Assembly: GCA_049999765.1 (NCBI GenBank)
Contig: JBNGIQ010009014.1
Location: 18,162 to 82,161, forward strand
Direction of reading: 5' to 3'
Length of the DNA: 64,000 nt
From: Phaeoceros laevis
Lineage: Eukaryota > Anthocerotophyta > Anthocerotopsida > Notothyladales
Shown here: piece by piece, positions 23,138 to 33,728 of the stretch
Layout: each line of letters starts with the position of its first letter
Numbering within the stretch: position 1 is the first letter of the stretch
The notes under the pieces: model-generated
Databases searched by the model: none
What the model was told of the DNA's origin: nothing
The model's input: the letters and a program-made list of their open reading frames with translations, nothing else
Position numbers and translations under genes: made by a program

Positions 23138-24377
23138 ATTTGATGGTCATTGAAATTGCCTTATTGGGGATTTGATATGGGAGACAATGAGTTTCCCCTT
23201 TGTGTCTATTCATAATAGGAATGATGCTGTAATGTACAATGACTTTTCATAAAAATGGAGATGCTCTGGACGCACTCCTCGGCGCGCTATCAGAGCTTGT
23301 GAAGCAGCAATTGAAGTTGTGGGGGGGCATACTCCCGAGGTATGCAGTTTACCCTCCCTTGATCAGATGTAGTGGATGTAGCACACCTTTCATTGGAATA
23401 TGCAACTGCTCTGTTCCTAGGAGAAGGTGATCTTGGCCACTTCGATACATTATGGTGGTTGTCATCTCAAGGTGTCTACAATCTAGTGTGGAACAAACCT
23501 TCTAACTGTAGTGTCTTGTCAATAAGGAGATGCTTTTGTGAAACAAGAGTTGCAATAAACCGCCATTGCTATTGATTCTGCTGCAGAATTGTCTACGGTT
23601 GACTTGTGTAATCAAGCTGCTTAGACATCATATTTACCTGTTGCCTGACTCAGTATGTCGTTATCCTGGACTTGAACCCTGAACAAGTGTCTATTTCATG
23701 TGTCTTATTGCAGGAGAAGAATCTCAGCATTGTTGCCAAATCTTCCAGGGTTTATGGTCTTGCTTTTCTGCCGATTTGGACTCCCCACATGAAGTAGTAG
23801 TAAGGGCCTAGCGGGAATTCTTTGGAGCCATGAGGAGCAGTGAGTGATGGCACACAACGGTTGTATTTGGCACCAGCCACAGAGCCGCTATGATAGCATG
23901 GAGAGCACCATCGTGTGGTCAGTGAATTGGATCATCAGTCCTCTGTATAGCTTAAAATTGGCAGCAGGGATTCCTCTGTCCAGCATTGCTTTGGCGAAGT
24001 CAGGCAGTAGCTATTTAGGCTCCACTCGAGCGTGACGTTGGATTGATCAGGTTGCACTTACCAGGGCTTTCTCTAGCACTTGACTGCTGAAGACACGCCA
24101 GTCTAACAGAATTGGATTTTGCAGATAAACATTCTAGAACCCGACCAGCACGGTTGGGGTTACTGAAATGATCGTCTTGCCTATTGCAAGGACGAGAATT
24201 CGTTTTTGGTCGTCTTTCCAGTGGTCCCAACCCGTTTGAACTTGACGTTGCATGTTCCCTCGAGTTGGAACTATTATGAGCCACGTGGTGCGATTTAGAG
24301 TATGCAAGAGTAGTCGCTCCACCCGAATTGGAGCGGGGGACTTGTGTAGGAACCGAAGGTGATTATCGCCTGACGCC
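23138..24377. other. Intergenic, nothing recognised
   Basis: About 1.2 kb between the 5-phosphatase stop and the Mn-SOD start. Frames are short on both strands. I see no RNA gene, TE or strong promoter motif. Confidence 0.45.
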
Positions 24378-25556
24378 ATGGCTGCGCACCTCTTGAAGGT
24401 TGCGGCTCGCACGGCTCGTGCTGGGAGCCCTGCAGTCCGCTCTGTGAGATGGATGAGCTCGGAGCCGCTCAAGGAGACTCAACGATCCAACCATACCTAC
24501 ACCCTGCCCGATCTGCCCTACGACTACAACGCACTGGAGCCTATCATCAGCGCTGAGATCATGAAGCTTCACCACCAGAAACACCACCAGACGTACATTA
24601 CCAACTTCAACAAGGCGCTGGAGCAGCTGGAGTCTGCACACGCCGCTCACGATCCGCAGAAAGTTGTGTCACTGCAGTCGGCCCTCAAATTCAACGGCGG
24701 AGGTCAGTGCGGCATGCAACATGCATCAAGTGCAACCTGTGAACGTAGTTCATCTGTGTCATTTTGTTGCAGGCCATGTGAACCACTCCATATTCTGGCA
24801 CAACCTTGCTCCAGTAGAGGTTAGTTGCAGCTGCAATTGGTTCCAAGATGCAATCGGACAGCAGGGTGTTGATTCTTTTCCCAGGGTTTGGAAGGTCATC
24901 TTACAAATGTTCTTGCTACAGCAAGGCGGAGGTGTGCCGCCCCGGGGTGACTTGCTGAAAGCGATTGAGACAGAGTTTCAGTCAGTGGGAAAGCTCGTTG
25001 AGTTGATGAACACCGAAGGCGCCGGTGTGCAGGGTTCGGGCTGGGTGGTATGTTCCTTCCTATGAACATCTGTGTTTTTGCGAATAGACTTGTCCCTTGT
25101 TTTCAGTGCTGGTGGAACTTACCCGAGGGTCTCTGCTGAACTGGGTGTTTTTGGATGCTTACTTGATCAGTGGCTTGGGTTGGACAAGAAGTTGAAGAGG
25201 CTCGCTGTAGCAACGACAGCGAATCAGGTGAGTACTGTTATTTCCCTGACCTGCTTCGTAAGCATGATGGCAATCAGTGTTGCTTATTTGTCTTGCTTTC
25301 TGTCCAGGATCCTCTCGTAACAGTTGGATTGGAACCACTTCTCGGTATTGACGTTTGGGAGCATGCCTACTATCTTCAGGTGAAGTTACACATATACTAC
25401 ATTTGTCAAAAAACCCGTGCTGTACATTCTGCTGCTACTAATGGCTCCTCTGGTCGTTGTTTGCAGTACAAAAACGTTCGTGCAGATTACCTGAAGAGCA
25501 TTTGGCATGTGGTTAACTGGAAGGATGTTACCAGAAGATACGAGGATGCTCTGTAA
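24378..25556 (+). CDS. MSD1: Mitochondrial manganese superoxide dismutase
   Basis: Six exons join in phase: 24378-24702, 24773-24819, 24922-25047, 25171-25227, 25308-25379 and 25467-25556, about 238 residues. The first ~30 residues ([15 protein letters not shown], then RWMSSEP) form a basic amphipathic mitochondrial presequence. The mature enzyme starts [19 protein letters not shown]. Metal ligands are all present: the His in [14 protein letters not shown], the His in [11 protein letters not shown], and the Asp and His in [13 protein letters not shown]. The end is [17 protein letters not shown], as in plant Fe/Mn-SOD. The Mn-type assignment follows from mitochondrial targeting and family resemblance. 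It converts superoxide to hydrogen peroxide and oxygen in the mitochondrial matrix. The segment [18 protein letters not shown] is joined across an exon boundary, one residue unlike the GWGW usual in the family. Confidence 0.96.
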
Positions 25557-26123
25557 CATGTAGGTGCTTTCTAGAGCATATCCTTTATTCAGGCAAACCC
25601 GCTAGGCTTTCATGTGGAAGCTGAACCAATGGCTGCTGTCTCGCTGGTCTCCCTTTGAAGCCAGTAGATTTTGAACAGCAGCGATTACCACCTGGCCCTG
25701 CTGCCAAACGACAATGTTATATCGTCACTAGTAATAACGGAAGGAGGGCCAAAATCCTTGGTTCCTCACTCCTAACTCGATTTTCTTCGTGAGATACCTG
25801 TGATCACTATATAAGAGCAAAGTTCACCGTTTTTTTCCGTCAGCAACCCCTTCTGATCGGAAGCTTCGGTCACGATTAAAAGTTCGCTTTAGACTAGTTT
25901 CTTTCAATCAAAAGTTATCACGAGGGGACTCCTTGCTAATGGTTCGGCGAATCAGTCACGGTAGGTCACGCGTGCGGGGACCCTTCCCGCTCAAAGCTTC
26001 TCGATCGCTCGAAAGTTGAAAGACCTCAGTGTTCTGCGAGAGGCTTAGCAGGTGGAGCCTTGATCGCGTTTGCTTTGCCTGCCTACTAGCTGCACAATCT
26101 CTTCACAAGCTCACGGTGGGAAG
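25557..26123. other. Intergenic region upstream of LSM4
   Basis: About 570 bp. A TATA-like CTATATAAG lies near 25808-25816, about 310 bp before the LSM4 start codon. No other feature is recognised. Confidence 0.45.
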
Positions 26124-27432
26124 ATGGTAAGAGTCCTTACTACGGCTTTGATCCGGCCTTGCTTTCATATTGAATGTAGGGCGTTCTTATTGATACACCA
26201 ATTCGTCTCTATTCTGCCCTGATGTGCAGCTTCCTTTGTCGCTTCTTAAGACTGCTCAGGGGCATCCTATGGTAACTAGCGTCAGGTTGCTCGTTTCTGT
26301 GCTTTCTGATTTGATTCTTGGGAACGTACGACCACCTTGCAGTTTTCTTTGATCCGCTCTGATTACATGGTGTCACCCACCACATGTTTCTTCAGCTGGT
26401 GGAGCTCAAGAATGGGGAAACGTACAATGGACATCTGGTAAACTGCGACACATGGATGAACATACATCTGAGAGAAGTCATTTGTACATCAAAGGTGAGA
26501 TGAAGCTTGGATTTCACTCTCTGCCCCAGTGTAGAGACTTAGACGACGAATGCTGCCAATCCTCGTGTAGTTACAGCTCAGCGTTTATTTTTGTGACACA
26601 AAACATGGGGTCTGATGCCATCGGCTCTGAAATGAAGGTTTTTCGTGTAGGATGGAGACCGGTTTTGGAGAATGCCAGAGTGTTACATTCGGGGGAACAC
26701 TCTCAAGTATCTTCGAGTTCCAGATGAGGTATGGCGACTTCATCTTCGGGTCTCCTCCAATCTCTGGTTTGTTCAATCTCTTAGGGTAGTAGGGAGAAAA
26801 TTTCTCATGTGTTTCCTCCTTTGCACCCGGTTTGCAGGTAATTGACAAAGTACAAGACGAAACTGTGAAGAGATCTGGTACAACCTCAGATTTCCCAACT
26901 ATTTCCTTCACTGCTACTATGTCTTCTGTACTGCAGGAGCTCTCTAACAGCTTTTGTTTGGCACCGCGTGTATTGCTACTTTTCGGGTGCATTTTGGTTC
27001 ATGTTTGTTGGTAACCTGCCTCTGCAGATCGGAAGCCCATGATTGGAGGACGTGGAAGAGGGCGGGGAGTCGGTCAGGATGNNNNNNNNNNNNNNNNNNN
27101 NNNNNNNNNNNNNNNNNNNNNNNNNNNNNNNNNNNNNNNNNNNNNNNNNNNNNNNNNNNNNNNNNNNNNNNNNNNNNNNNNATGTTGGGAGGGGCAGGGG
27201 TGGCCCACCTGGACCTGGAGGAAGGGGAGCTGGAAGAGGTTTCGGGGAGGACAATGGTGGAGGTAGAGGTGGCAGAGGCCGTGGACTAGGACGAGGCGGA
27301 GTTGGAGGTGCAGGAAGGGGTATGTGATACAAATATGCAAACAACAGGCAAATTTGTCGGATTTCTGGATAGCTATCTCTGTTTTGACGTGTTTGACCGG
27401 TTCCAGGTGGGGGAGGCCGTGGGCGTGGGTAA
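26124..27432 (+). CDS. LSM4: U6 snRNA-associated Sm-like protein LSm4 (interrupted by assembly gap)
   Basis: Seven exons: 26124-26126 (start codon only), 26230-26271, 26396-26494, 26651-26728, 26838-26877, 27028-27319 (with gap) and 27407-27432. The protein reads [34 protein letters not shown] (Sm1), [20 protein letters not shown], then [17 protein letters not shown] (Sm2 with the IRGN motif), [12 protein letters not shown], and an RGG tail starting [12 protein letters not shown]. LSm4 is a ring subunit of LSm2-8 on U6 snRNA (nucleus) and LSm1-7 in mRNA decapping (P-bodies). The tail is cut by 100 N at 27082-27181; frames on the two sides do not agree if the gap is taken as 100 bases, so its length is a placeholder. 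Exon 1 carrying only ATG is unusual. Confidence 0.95.
27082..27181. other. Assembly gap (100 N)
   Basis: Exactly 100 unresolved bases inside the Gly/Arg-rich last coding part of LSM4. The repetitive GGN/GGR codons on both sides probably caused the break. The true length is unknown. Confidence 0.99.
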
Positions 27433-28033
27433 CATCGGGCTCCTGAGGCATTCCGCCTCTGCATTCTATGTCAGTTCTTAAACTGGCAGTCGTTTGCTGC
27501 ATAAACAGTGTAGAATCTGTAGATGAGACCAAGTATGTATCCTCGACTAGATGGAAAGTACTATAGATAGCAAGTACTACTTGCATGGGAGAAGGCGCCT
27601 ATCCGAACTCGAATTTCTAGAACTCTTGTCTTGCGGGACATACCATTGGAGGAAGGAAAGAACTTTCATGTTTCAGTAGTGTGGAGGCTTGGTTCATGTA
27701 AGGATTTGGGCAGGACAAATGTACATATGGTGATGATGATGATGATTAATGATGATGATCATTGATGACGGTAGACGTGACCGTACTAAATGTCGACCCC
27801 TAATTACACCACCGCCTCCAACCTGAGAGCAGTGACCGAGGTTTGTCGTTCAAGGTTTGACATGAAACTAGCAACGACCATATTGATGACAACCAAATTA
27901 CTCAAGGGCTCGTATCGTATCGAGGGCAAATCTTGGTTGGCACCTGTTTCGGCGCCTTGTCGCAAGCGCGCGTGAACCGTGAGTTGGCACTGCAGCACTT
28001 TGACGGTATTCTTCCTCCGTTGGGAATGCACGC
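27433..28033. other. Intergenic region with GAT microsatellite
   Basis: About 600 bp between LSM4 and the first PPR gene. It contains a short imperfect (GAT)n run near 27731-27768. Otherwise I see nothing. Confidence 0.5.
27731..27768. repeat. Imperfect GAT trinucleotide microsatellite
   Basis: Two blocks of TGATGATGATGATGAT and ATGATGATGAT are separated by a few bases. It is non-coding and useful only as a polymorphic marker. Confidence 0.85.
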
Positions 28034-31000
28034 TTGTTATCTTGCTCTTTCACGTCCGAAGCAATTGTACCGATTGGTAGGTCGATATGCGGACACCTAC
28101 AACAGCGGAAGGTGGGGCCTTGCCTGAGTACGGAATCTCCCACCCTTGCACAATGCATGGCGAGATTTCGATGCTCATCTGTGCTCCAAGCTGGAATTGC
28201 TGTTCCACATTCTTGCCATCTGCCACAAGAAGCGACGGTATCAGATTTGCAGCTCTACTCCCTGGGAACCGTCAAAAGAGACAAAGGCAGCTATGGGACG
28301 GTGGAGGGTCCACATGCTGGGCAAGGCAGGATTTTCTCATGTGCAACTCCCGGGCCTTTTGGATTCCTTGTTGGGGATGAGCTTATTGCTGGTCTCTTTC
28401 TCAATACCTTACCAAGGCAACATGCAGGGCGCCCTGGGAGAAGCCTCTGGCAGCGAGTCTCTCTCAAGAGAAGAACCATGGTCCTGCGGTTGGACAGTTC
28501 ACAGCTGCCCAAGTGGGTGGATTCCCCTATAGCCAGCTTGGATCGGCTTGGGCATGAATTTTACAGTCTAACGGAGCAGGGCCATCTGGATAGAGCACTG
28601 AATGTTCTTCTTTTAATGGAGCAGCAAGGCAGTGCCCCCTCGGTTGAGATGTATACGTGTCTGCTGAAGGCTTGCGGTAAGAGGAAAGCTCTGGCTCATG
28701 CCAAATTAGTGCATGCTCATTTGGTTGGACATCGGTCAGAATCCAGTAGTTCCCTTGATGAATATGTCGTCAGTGTGCTGGTGAAGTGTGGGGGACTTGA
28801 GGATGCACTCAAGGTATTCAAAAAGTTGCCACACCGTAGTGTTTTCTCGTGGACAGCATTGATTTCAGGGTACACTGCGTGTGGAAAGGGTAAGGAGGCA
28901 TTGAAAATGTACCAGGCGATGCAAGAAGATGGCTTGCAACCGAACTCTTACACCTTTGTCAGCCTACTCAAAGCGTGTGGGACCATGGGTGACCTGGAGG
29001 AGGGCAGGCGCATTCACGCTGATATTTTGAGGCACAGGTGTGACTTGGACTTGTTCGTCTGCACCTCTTTAGTGGAAATGTATGGCAGGTGTGGCAGTAT
29101 TGCGGATGCACAGAGTGTGTTTCACATGCTGACATATCGTGATGCAGTGGCATGGAACGCACTTCTGGTGGCACATATACTCCATGGCCAAACAACGGAG
29201 GCCTTGCATTTGTATGAACAGATGCAAGAGGAAGGAGTGGGTCTAGATGCTCGGACAGCTGTGAGCATTATTCAAGTGTGTGGCATGCTAGCTCAGCAGG
29301 CCGAAGAATGCATTGTGAATGGGACATGCATCAAAGTACAGTCGTTGGAACAGGGCAAGGCTATACATGCTGAAGTTCGCTTGAAGGGCTATGAGTCAAA
29401 TCCGGTTGTCGGTAGCACTTTGATTAGCATGTACGGTAAATGTGGGAGCATTGCTGATGCAAAAAATGTGTTTGATGGACTGCCACTGCGTGATGTGGTG
29501 GCATGGAATGCAATGCTCTCTGCCTATGTTGTGCAGGGCCAAGCAGACTTTGCTCTCCAGCTGTATCAGAAGATGTGGGATGCAGGGGTGGGGTCAAGCA
29601 ATCAAACTTTGGTTAGTGTGCTTCAAGCATGTGGAATGCTTGCGGAGAAGGAAGAAGCTATCTTACTGCACGGACAACCCATAAAAGCGAAGGCTTGGGT
29701 ACAGGGTAAGGTAGTGCATGCACACGCCCATAGGAAAGGCTATGATTCAGATGCTTATGTTGGTAGCACCCTCTTAAGCATGTATCAGAAGTGTGGGGAC
29801 ATTGCAGGTGCACAGAATGTGTTTGATGGTCTAACTCAGCTGAATGTTGTGTCATGTAATTCTATGCTCACGTCTCTTGTGGAGCATGGCTGGGGGAAGG
29901 AGGCTTTGCAGCTGTATGAACAAATGTGTGAAGGGGGAGAGAAGCCTGACCATCGTACTTTTGTTAGCATTCTCAAAGCATGTGGCATGTTAGCAAAGAG
30001 GGAAGAAGATGTTTCAATGCATGGGCAATGCATCAAGGCAACTCTACTTTTCAGGGGGAAGGCCATACATGCTGATTTCCGGAGGAAGGACTATGACTCA
30101 GATGTGTTTGTTGGTAATGCACTAATCAGTATGTATGGCAGGTGTGGAAGCATTGTGGATGCACAGAATGTTTTTGACGGTTTGCCCCAACGTGATGTAG
30201 TGTCGTGCAATGGGCTGCTGGTAGCATACCTCCAACAGGCTCAGGGAGAGAAAGCCTTGCAGCTGTATGAACAAATGCAGGAGAAAGGTTTGAGTCCCAA
30301 TGATCGTACCTTTGTCAGCGCTCTCCAAGCATGTGGCATTCTAGCACTGAAGGAGGAAGCTATTATTCTGGATGGAAGATTTATTAAGGTACTAACTGTG
30401 GAGAAACTAAAACTGATACATGCTGGCGCACAGAGGAAGGGATATGATTCAGATGCTTTTGTTGCTAGTACCCTCGTAAGTATGTTTGGGAAGTGTGGGA
30501 GCTTGGAAAACGCCGAGAAGGTGTTTGATGAGCTGCCCCTGCGTGATGTAGTCACATGGAATGCAATGCTAGCTGTATATGTTGACCTGCACCAAGCAGA
30601 GGAGGCATTGCAGCTGCATGAACAAATGCTAGAGGAAGGCATAAGTTACGATGATCGTACTATTGTGAGCACAGTCCAAGCATGTGGCATGGTAGCAGAG
30701 AAGCAAACAGCTGTGTTGGTGGATGGGCAACGCATCAAGCCAAGTTCTTGGGATAAGGGGAAGGCAATACACTCTGAGCTGCAAAGGAAGGGATTAGGTT
30801 CAGATGTTTTTGTTGCTAGCGCCCTCATTAGCATGTACGGGAAGAGTGGAAGCATTCCAGATGCCGAGGGTGTGTTTGAGGGGTTGCATGAGCGCGATAT
30901 GGTGTTGTGGAATGCAATGCTTTTCACCTATGTTGAGCAGGGACAATCTCAGAATGCTTTGCAGCTATACGAAGAAATGTGTGACACAGGGGTGAGTCCT

Positions 31001-32848
31001 GGCGCTCAGACCTTTCTGGGAATGCTCCAAGTAATATGCAGGCTGGCAGAGAAGGAAGAAGATGTTGTAGTGGATGGACATTCAACCAAATTGACGTGCG
31101 TACAAAGGGGCCAGGCTATACACGCTGACATTATTCGAAGAGGCCTCTGCTCCGATCTGTGTGTTAGCAGCGCCCTCATCAGTATGTACAGCAAGTGCGG
31201 AAGCATTTGTGATGCGCATAATGTGTTTGACCGATTGTCCCAGAGTGATGTGGTGGCACAGACAGCAATGCTTGCAGCTTACGTTGACAACAGGCAAGTA
31301 GCGAAAGCCTTGGAACAGTACGAACAAATGTGGGAGCAAGATTTCACCCCGAACAATCGTACATTTGTGAGCATGCTCACGGGATGCAGCATGCTAGCCA
31401 GGGAGGAAGAGAATGGAATGGTGGATGGACTATCTGTCAAACTGAAATCGCTACAAATAGGGAAATCAGTGCATGCTGCACTGCGCCAGAATGGCTACAA
31501 CTCTGATGTCTTCATCATCAGCGCCCTTGTAAGCATGTACGGAAAATGTGGGAGCATTATGGATGCGCAAAACGTGTTTGCTGAGTCACCTCAACGAGAT
31601 GTTGTAGCCTGGACTGCGATGCTGGGAGCATATGTTGACCATGGGGATGCAGAGAGTGCCCTGCAGTACTATGAGCTAATGCAGGGGGAATGCGTGAGTC
31701 CAAATGAACACACTGTTGCCAGTGCACTTCAAGCATGTGGGATGCTTGCGAACAAGGAAGAAGATACCATGGATGATGGGCAACTCACAAGAGTGATGGC
31801 TCTAGAAAAGGGAAGAGCCATCCATGCTATGGTTCGGAGCAAGGGTTTGAATGCAAATTCTGTTGTAGCTAGCATGCTTATTAGTATGTATGGGAAGTGC
31901 AGGACGATTGTGGATGCATGTGATGTGTTCCATGAATTTCCAGTGCCAGATGTGTGGTTGTGCAACGCGATGCTTGTAGCATATATCGAGCAGGGCATGG
32001 TGGAGAAGGCTTTGCAGCTGTACAGAAAAATGCAACAAGAAGGCCCACGTCCGAATGAAATTACTATTTTGTGGGTCTTGCAAGCAGTTGGAAAGACGGG
32101 GAACTTGAGTATGGTGAGACAGATTCAACACAACTATGTATCTGGGGGCAATCGTTTGACTGCTTTGATAAATGGCTGTCTTATCAATGCATATGGAAGA
32201 TGTGCGGGCATAGGGGATGCTGAGGCAGTGTTTGATGCGCTGCCCGAGCCTGATGTGAGGTCCTGGAACGCACTAATTTCTAGTTACGCCCATCATGGCG
32301 ACAGTGCTGCAGCCCTGCAGTGCTATGAGAAAATGCAGAGCGCAGGGGTGAAACCAAATGGGGCCACATTTCTTTCTCTGCTCTCTGCCTGCAGTCATGC
32401 TGGCTCAGTGCATAAAGGCGTCGAGTACTTCGAATCTATGAGCAGAGACCACAACATAAATCCAGTGATTGAACACTACGTGAGCATGGTAGATCTTTTT
32501 GGGCGAGCAGGTTGCTTCACACAGATAGGAGACCTACTGGCAAAAATCCCCATGCAGCCTGATCTGGCCATCTGGTTGTCTCTGCTGGGTGCATGTCGGA
32601 AGTATGGTGAAGTAGCGTTGGGAGAGCAGGCGTTCCATTCTGCTATCTGTCTAGAGCCGAAACATGCTGCTGCATATATGCTGATGGCAAACATCTACGG
32701 GGATGCCGGCCGTTCGGATGATGCAAACAGAATGATGAAGTTGAGAGAAGATCGAGGTGCATGGAAGGAACCTGGCCAGAGCTGGATGAATCACGAGCAG
32801 ACTGTGCACAAATTTATGGTTCGAGCACAAATTTATGGCTTGAAATGA
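28034..32848 (+). CDS. Very long PLS-class PPR protein, E/E+ ending, no DYW (PPR-1)
   Basis: One frame of up to 1604 residues. The first ATG is at 28034, but PPR-like sequence begins only near 28540, so ATG 28478 (MVLRLDSSQLPKW) is an equally possible start. The array uses PLS units: P-type (RDVVAWNAMLSAYVVQGQAD), L-type and S-type (STLISMYGKCGSIADAKNVF). Eight consecutive units carry a ~16-residue insertion in the L motif (CGMLAEKEEAILLHGQPIKA) and repeat at 351 nt. The C-terminus has E domains (YVSMVDLFGRAGCFTQIGDL; ACRKYGEVALGEQAF) and ends just after an E+ motif (EPGQSWMNHEQTVHKF), without a DYW deaminase. PLS proteins bind organelle RNA, often for C-to-U editing; here a deaminase would have to act in trans. 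Organelle targeting is not evident from the uncertain start. Confidence 0.9.
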   Translation: MLSCSFTSEAIVPIGRSICGHLQQRKVGPCLSTESPTLAQCMARFRCSSVLQAGIAVPHSCHLPQEATVSDLQLYSLGTVKRDKGSYGTVEGPHAGQGRIFSCATPGPFGFLVGDELIAGLFLNTLPRQHAGRPGRSLWQRVSLKRRTMVLRLDSSQLPKWVDSPIASLDRLGHEFYSLTEQGHLDRALNVLLLMEQQGSAPSVEMYTCLLKACGKRKALAHAKLVHAHLVGHRSESSSSLDEYVVSVLVKCGGLEDALKVFKKLPHRSVFSWTALISGYTACGKGKEALKMYQAMQEDGLQPNSYTFVSLLKACGTMGDLEEGRRIHADILRHRCDLDLFVCTSLVEMYGRCGSIADAQSVFHMLTYRDAVAWNALLVAHILHGQTTEALHLYEQMQEEGVGLDARTAVSIIQVCGMLAQQAEECIVNGTCIKVQSLEQGKAIHAEVRLKGYESNPVVGSTLISMYGKCGSIADAKNVFDGLPLRDVVAWNAMLSAYVVQGQADFALQLYQKMWDAGVGSSNQTLVSVLQACGMLAEKEEAILLHGQPIKAKAWVQGKVVHAHAHRKGYDSDAYVGSTLLSMYQKCGDIAGAQNVFDGLTQLNVVSCNSMLTSLVEHGWGKEALQLYEQMCEGGEKPDHRTFVSILKACGMLAKREEDVSMHGQCIKATLLFRGKAIHADFRRKDYDSDVFVGNALISMYGRCGSIVDAQNVFDGLPQRDVVSCNGLLVAYLQQAQGEKALQLYEQMQEKGLSPNDRTFVSALQACGILALKEEAIILDGRFIKVLTVEKLKLIHAGAQRKGYDSDAFVASTLVSMFGKCGSLENAEKVFDELPLRDVVTWNAMLAVYVDLHQAEEALQLHEQMLEEGISYDDRTIVSTVQACGMVAEKQTAVLVDGQRIKPSSWDKGKAIHSELQRKGLGSDVFVASALISMYGKSGSIPDAEGVFEGLHERDMVLWNAMLFTYVEQGQSQNALQLYEEMCDTGVSPGAQTFLGMLQVICRLAEKEEDVVVDGHSTKLTCVQRGQAIHADIIRRGLCSDLCVSSALISMYSKCGSICDAHNVFDRLSQSDVVAQTAMLAAYVDNRQVAKALEQYEQMWEQDFTPNNRTFVSMLTGCSMLAREEENGMVDGLSVKLKSLQIGKSVHAALRQNGYNSDVFIISALVSMYGKCGSIMDAQNVFAESPQRDVVAWTAMLGAYVDHGDAESALQYYELMQGECVSPNEHTVASALQACGMLANKEEDTMDDGQLTRVMALEKGRAIHAMVRSKGLNANSVVASMLISMYGKCRTIVDACDVFHEFPVPDVWLCNAMLVAYIEQGMVEKALQLYRKMQQEGPRPNEITILWVLQAVGKTGNLSMVRQIQHNYVSGGNRLTALINGCLINAYGRCAGIGDAEAVFDALPEPDVRSWNALISSYAHHGDSAAALQCYEKMQSAGVKPNGATFLSLLSACSHAGSVHKGVEYFESMSRDHNINPVIEHYVSMVDLFGRAGCFTQIGDLLAKIPMQPDLAIWLSLLGACRKYGEVALGEQAFHSAICLEPKHAAAYMLMANIYGDAGRSDDANRMMKLREDRGAWKEPGQSWMNHEQTVHKFMVRAQIYGLK

Positions 32849-33104
32849 GTCCGTTGCAATTAGTGTCGACGATCCTAAGCTACAGCTCGCACAGGAAAGC
32901 AAAGCAAATGTTCAAAGTAAGCATGCAATGCATATGCCATATCAAGCTAGCAAGCTAGGAATGTCCATAGATCTATGCGAGAAGCTGAAGAGCACACACG
33001 CACCAAGTGCTCCGCTCAAGTCACGGCTGTAAGCAGATTTGTGCAGTGATAGTGTGTTCAACTTGCTGTAGTGGACTTCCTGTAGGCAAGGCAGACCGCT
33101 GGCG

Positions 33105-33660
33105 TCTGTCCACGTTGGCGGCCCGGGCTAGTTTGTCGGGGTCCCCGGCAGGGCTCGGGATAGTTTTACGTGTACCGGCGAAAAGCTGGCATTTCGTGGA
33201 CTTGACCGGCGCAAAGCTGGCAAAAACATTTGGACAAATAAGTTGGCTGGCGTTTCATAATACTGACCGGCGGACCAAATAATCATTACAAACTATCATA
33301 CATGGGATGTGTCATGTGATATGCAGCATGATGCTCCACACCACATGCACATGCCATAACATAACCATGCAGCGCGTGCCTCGCCTAATCCGCCTATGGC
33401 CTTGCTTGCTCATGCATGGGGGTTAGCACATAGTATCTATACATTGTAATTGCCGGCATGTCCATAATGCAAACGGACAATTACCGGCAAACCCTTATAT
33501 GGACCGGCTTTAAGCCGTTTTCCCAGCCGAAGGTTTTTGCCACAACCGGCGGAATGGGGTCAGGGTACGGGCGCACTTTACACTGTTTGCCGGCTACCCC
33601 GGGCCCAGGTCCCCGCCCGCGATTGGAACGATAATTCCGGACCGGGTGCAGAGAGGTTAT
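33105..33660. repeat. CCGGC-rich interspersed segment, possible TE relic
   Basis: The word CCGGC occurs about ten times, often as ACCGGCGxAAAGCTGGCA or GACCGGCGG. Both ends are very GC-rich (CGGCCCGGGCTAG; TACCCCGGGCCCAGGTCCCC) and partly complementary, but I could not define clean terminal inverted repeats or a target-site duplication. It could be a degraded non-autonomous transposon. This is a compositional observation only. Confidence 0.3.
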
Positions 33661-33721
33661 CTCGGCAGAATAACTGATGTTTTGGAATTCTCGATACAAA
33701 GAGGTTTATGGTGTGAAAGCC

Positions 33722-33728
33722 TATATAA
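33722..33728 (+). promoter_or_regulatory. TATA box (TATATAA) of the small secreted protein gene
   Basis: TATATAA in the context CCTATATAAGAGAG lies 171 bp upstream of the ATG at 33899. If transcription starts about 30 bp downstream, the 5' UTR is about 140 nt and pyrimidine-rich (CTCCTTCCTCCTTC). Confidence 0.6.

Noticed and set aside
23640-23720. Possible reverse B box (GGACTTGAACC) suggesting a tRNA
   Set aside because: The flanks form no acceptor or anticodon stem in either orientation.
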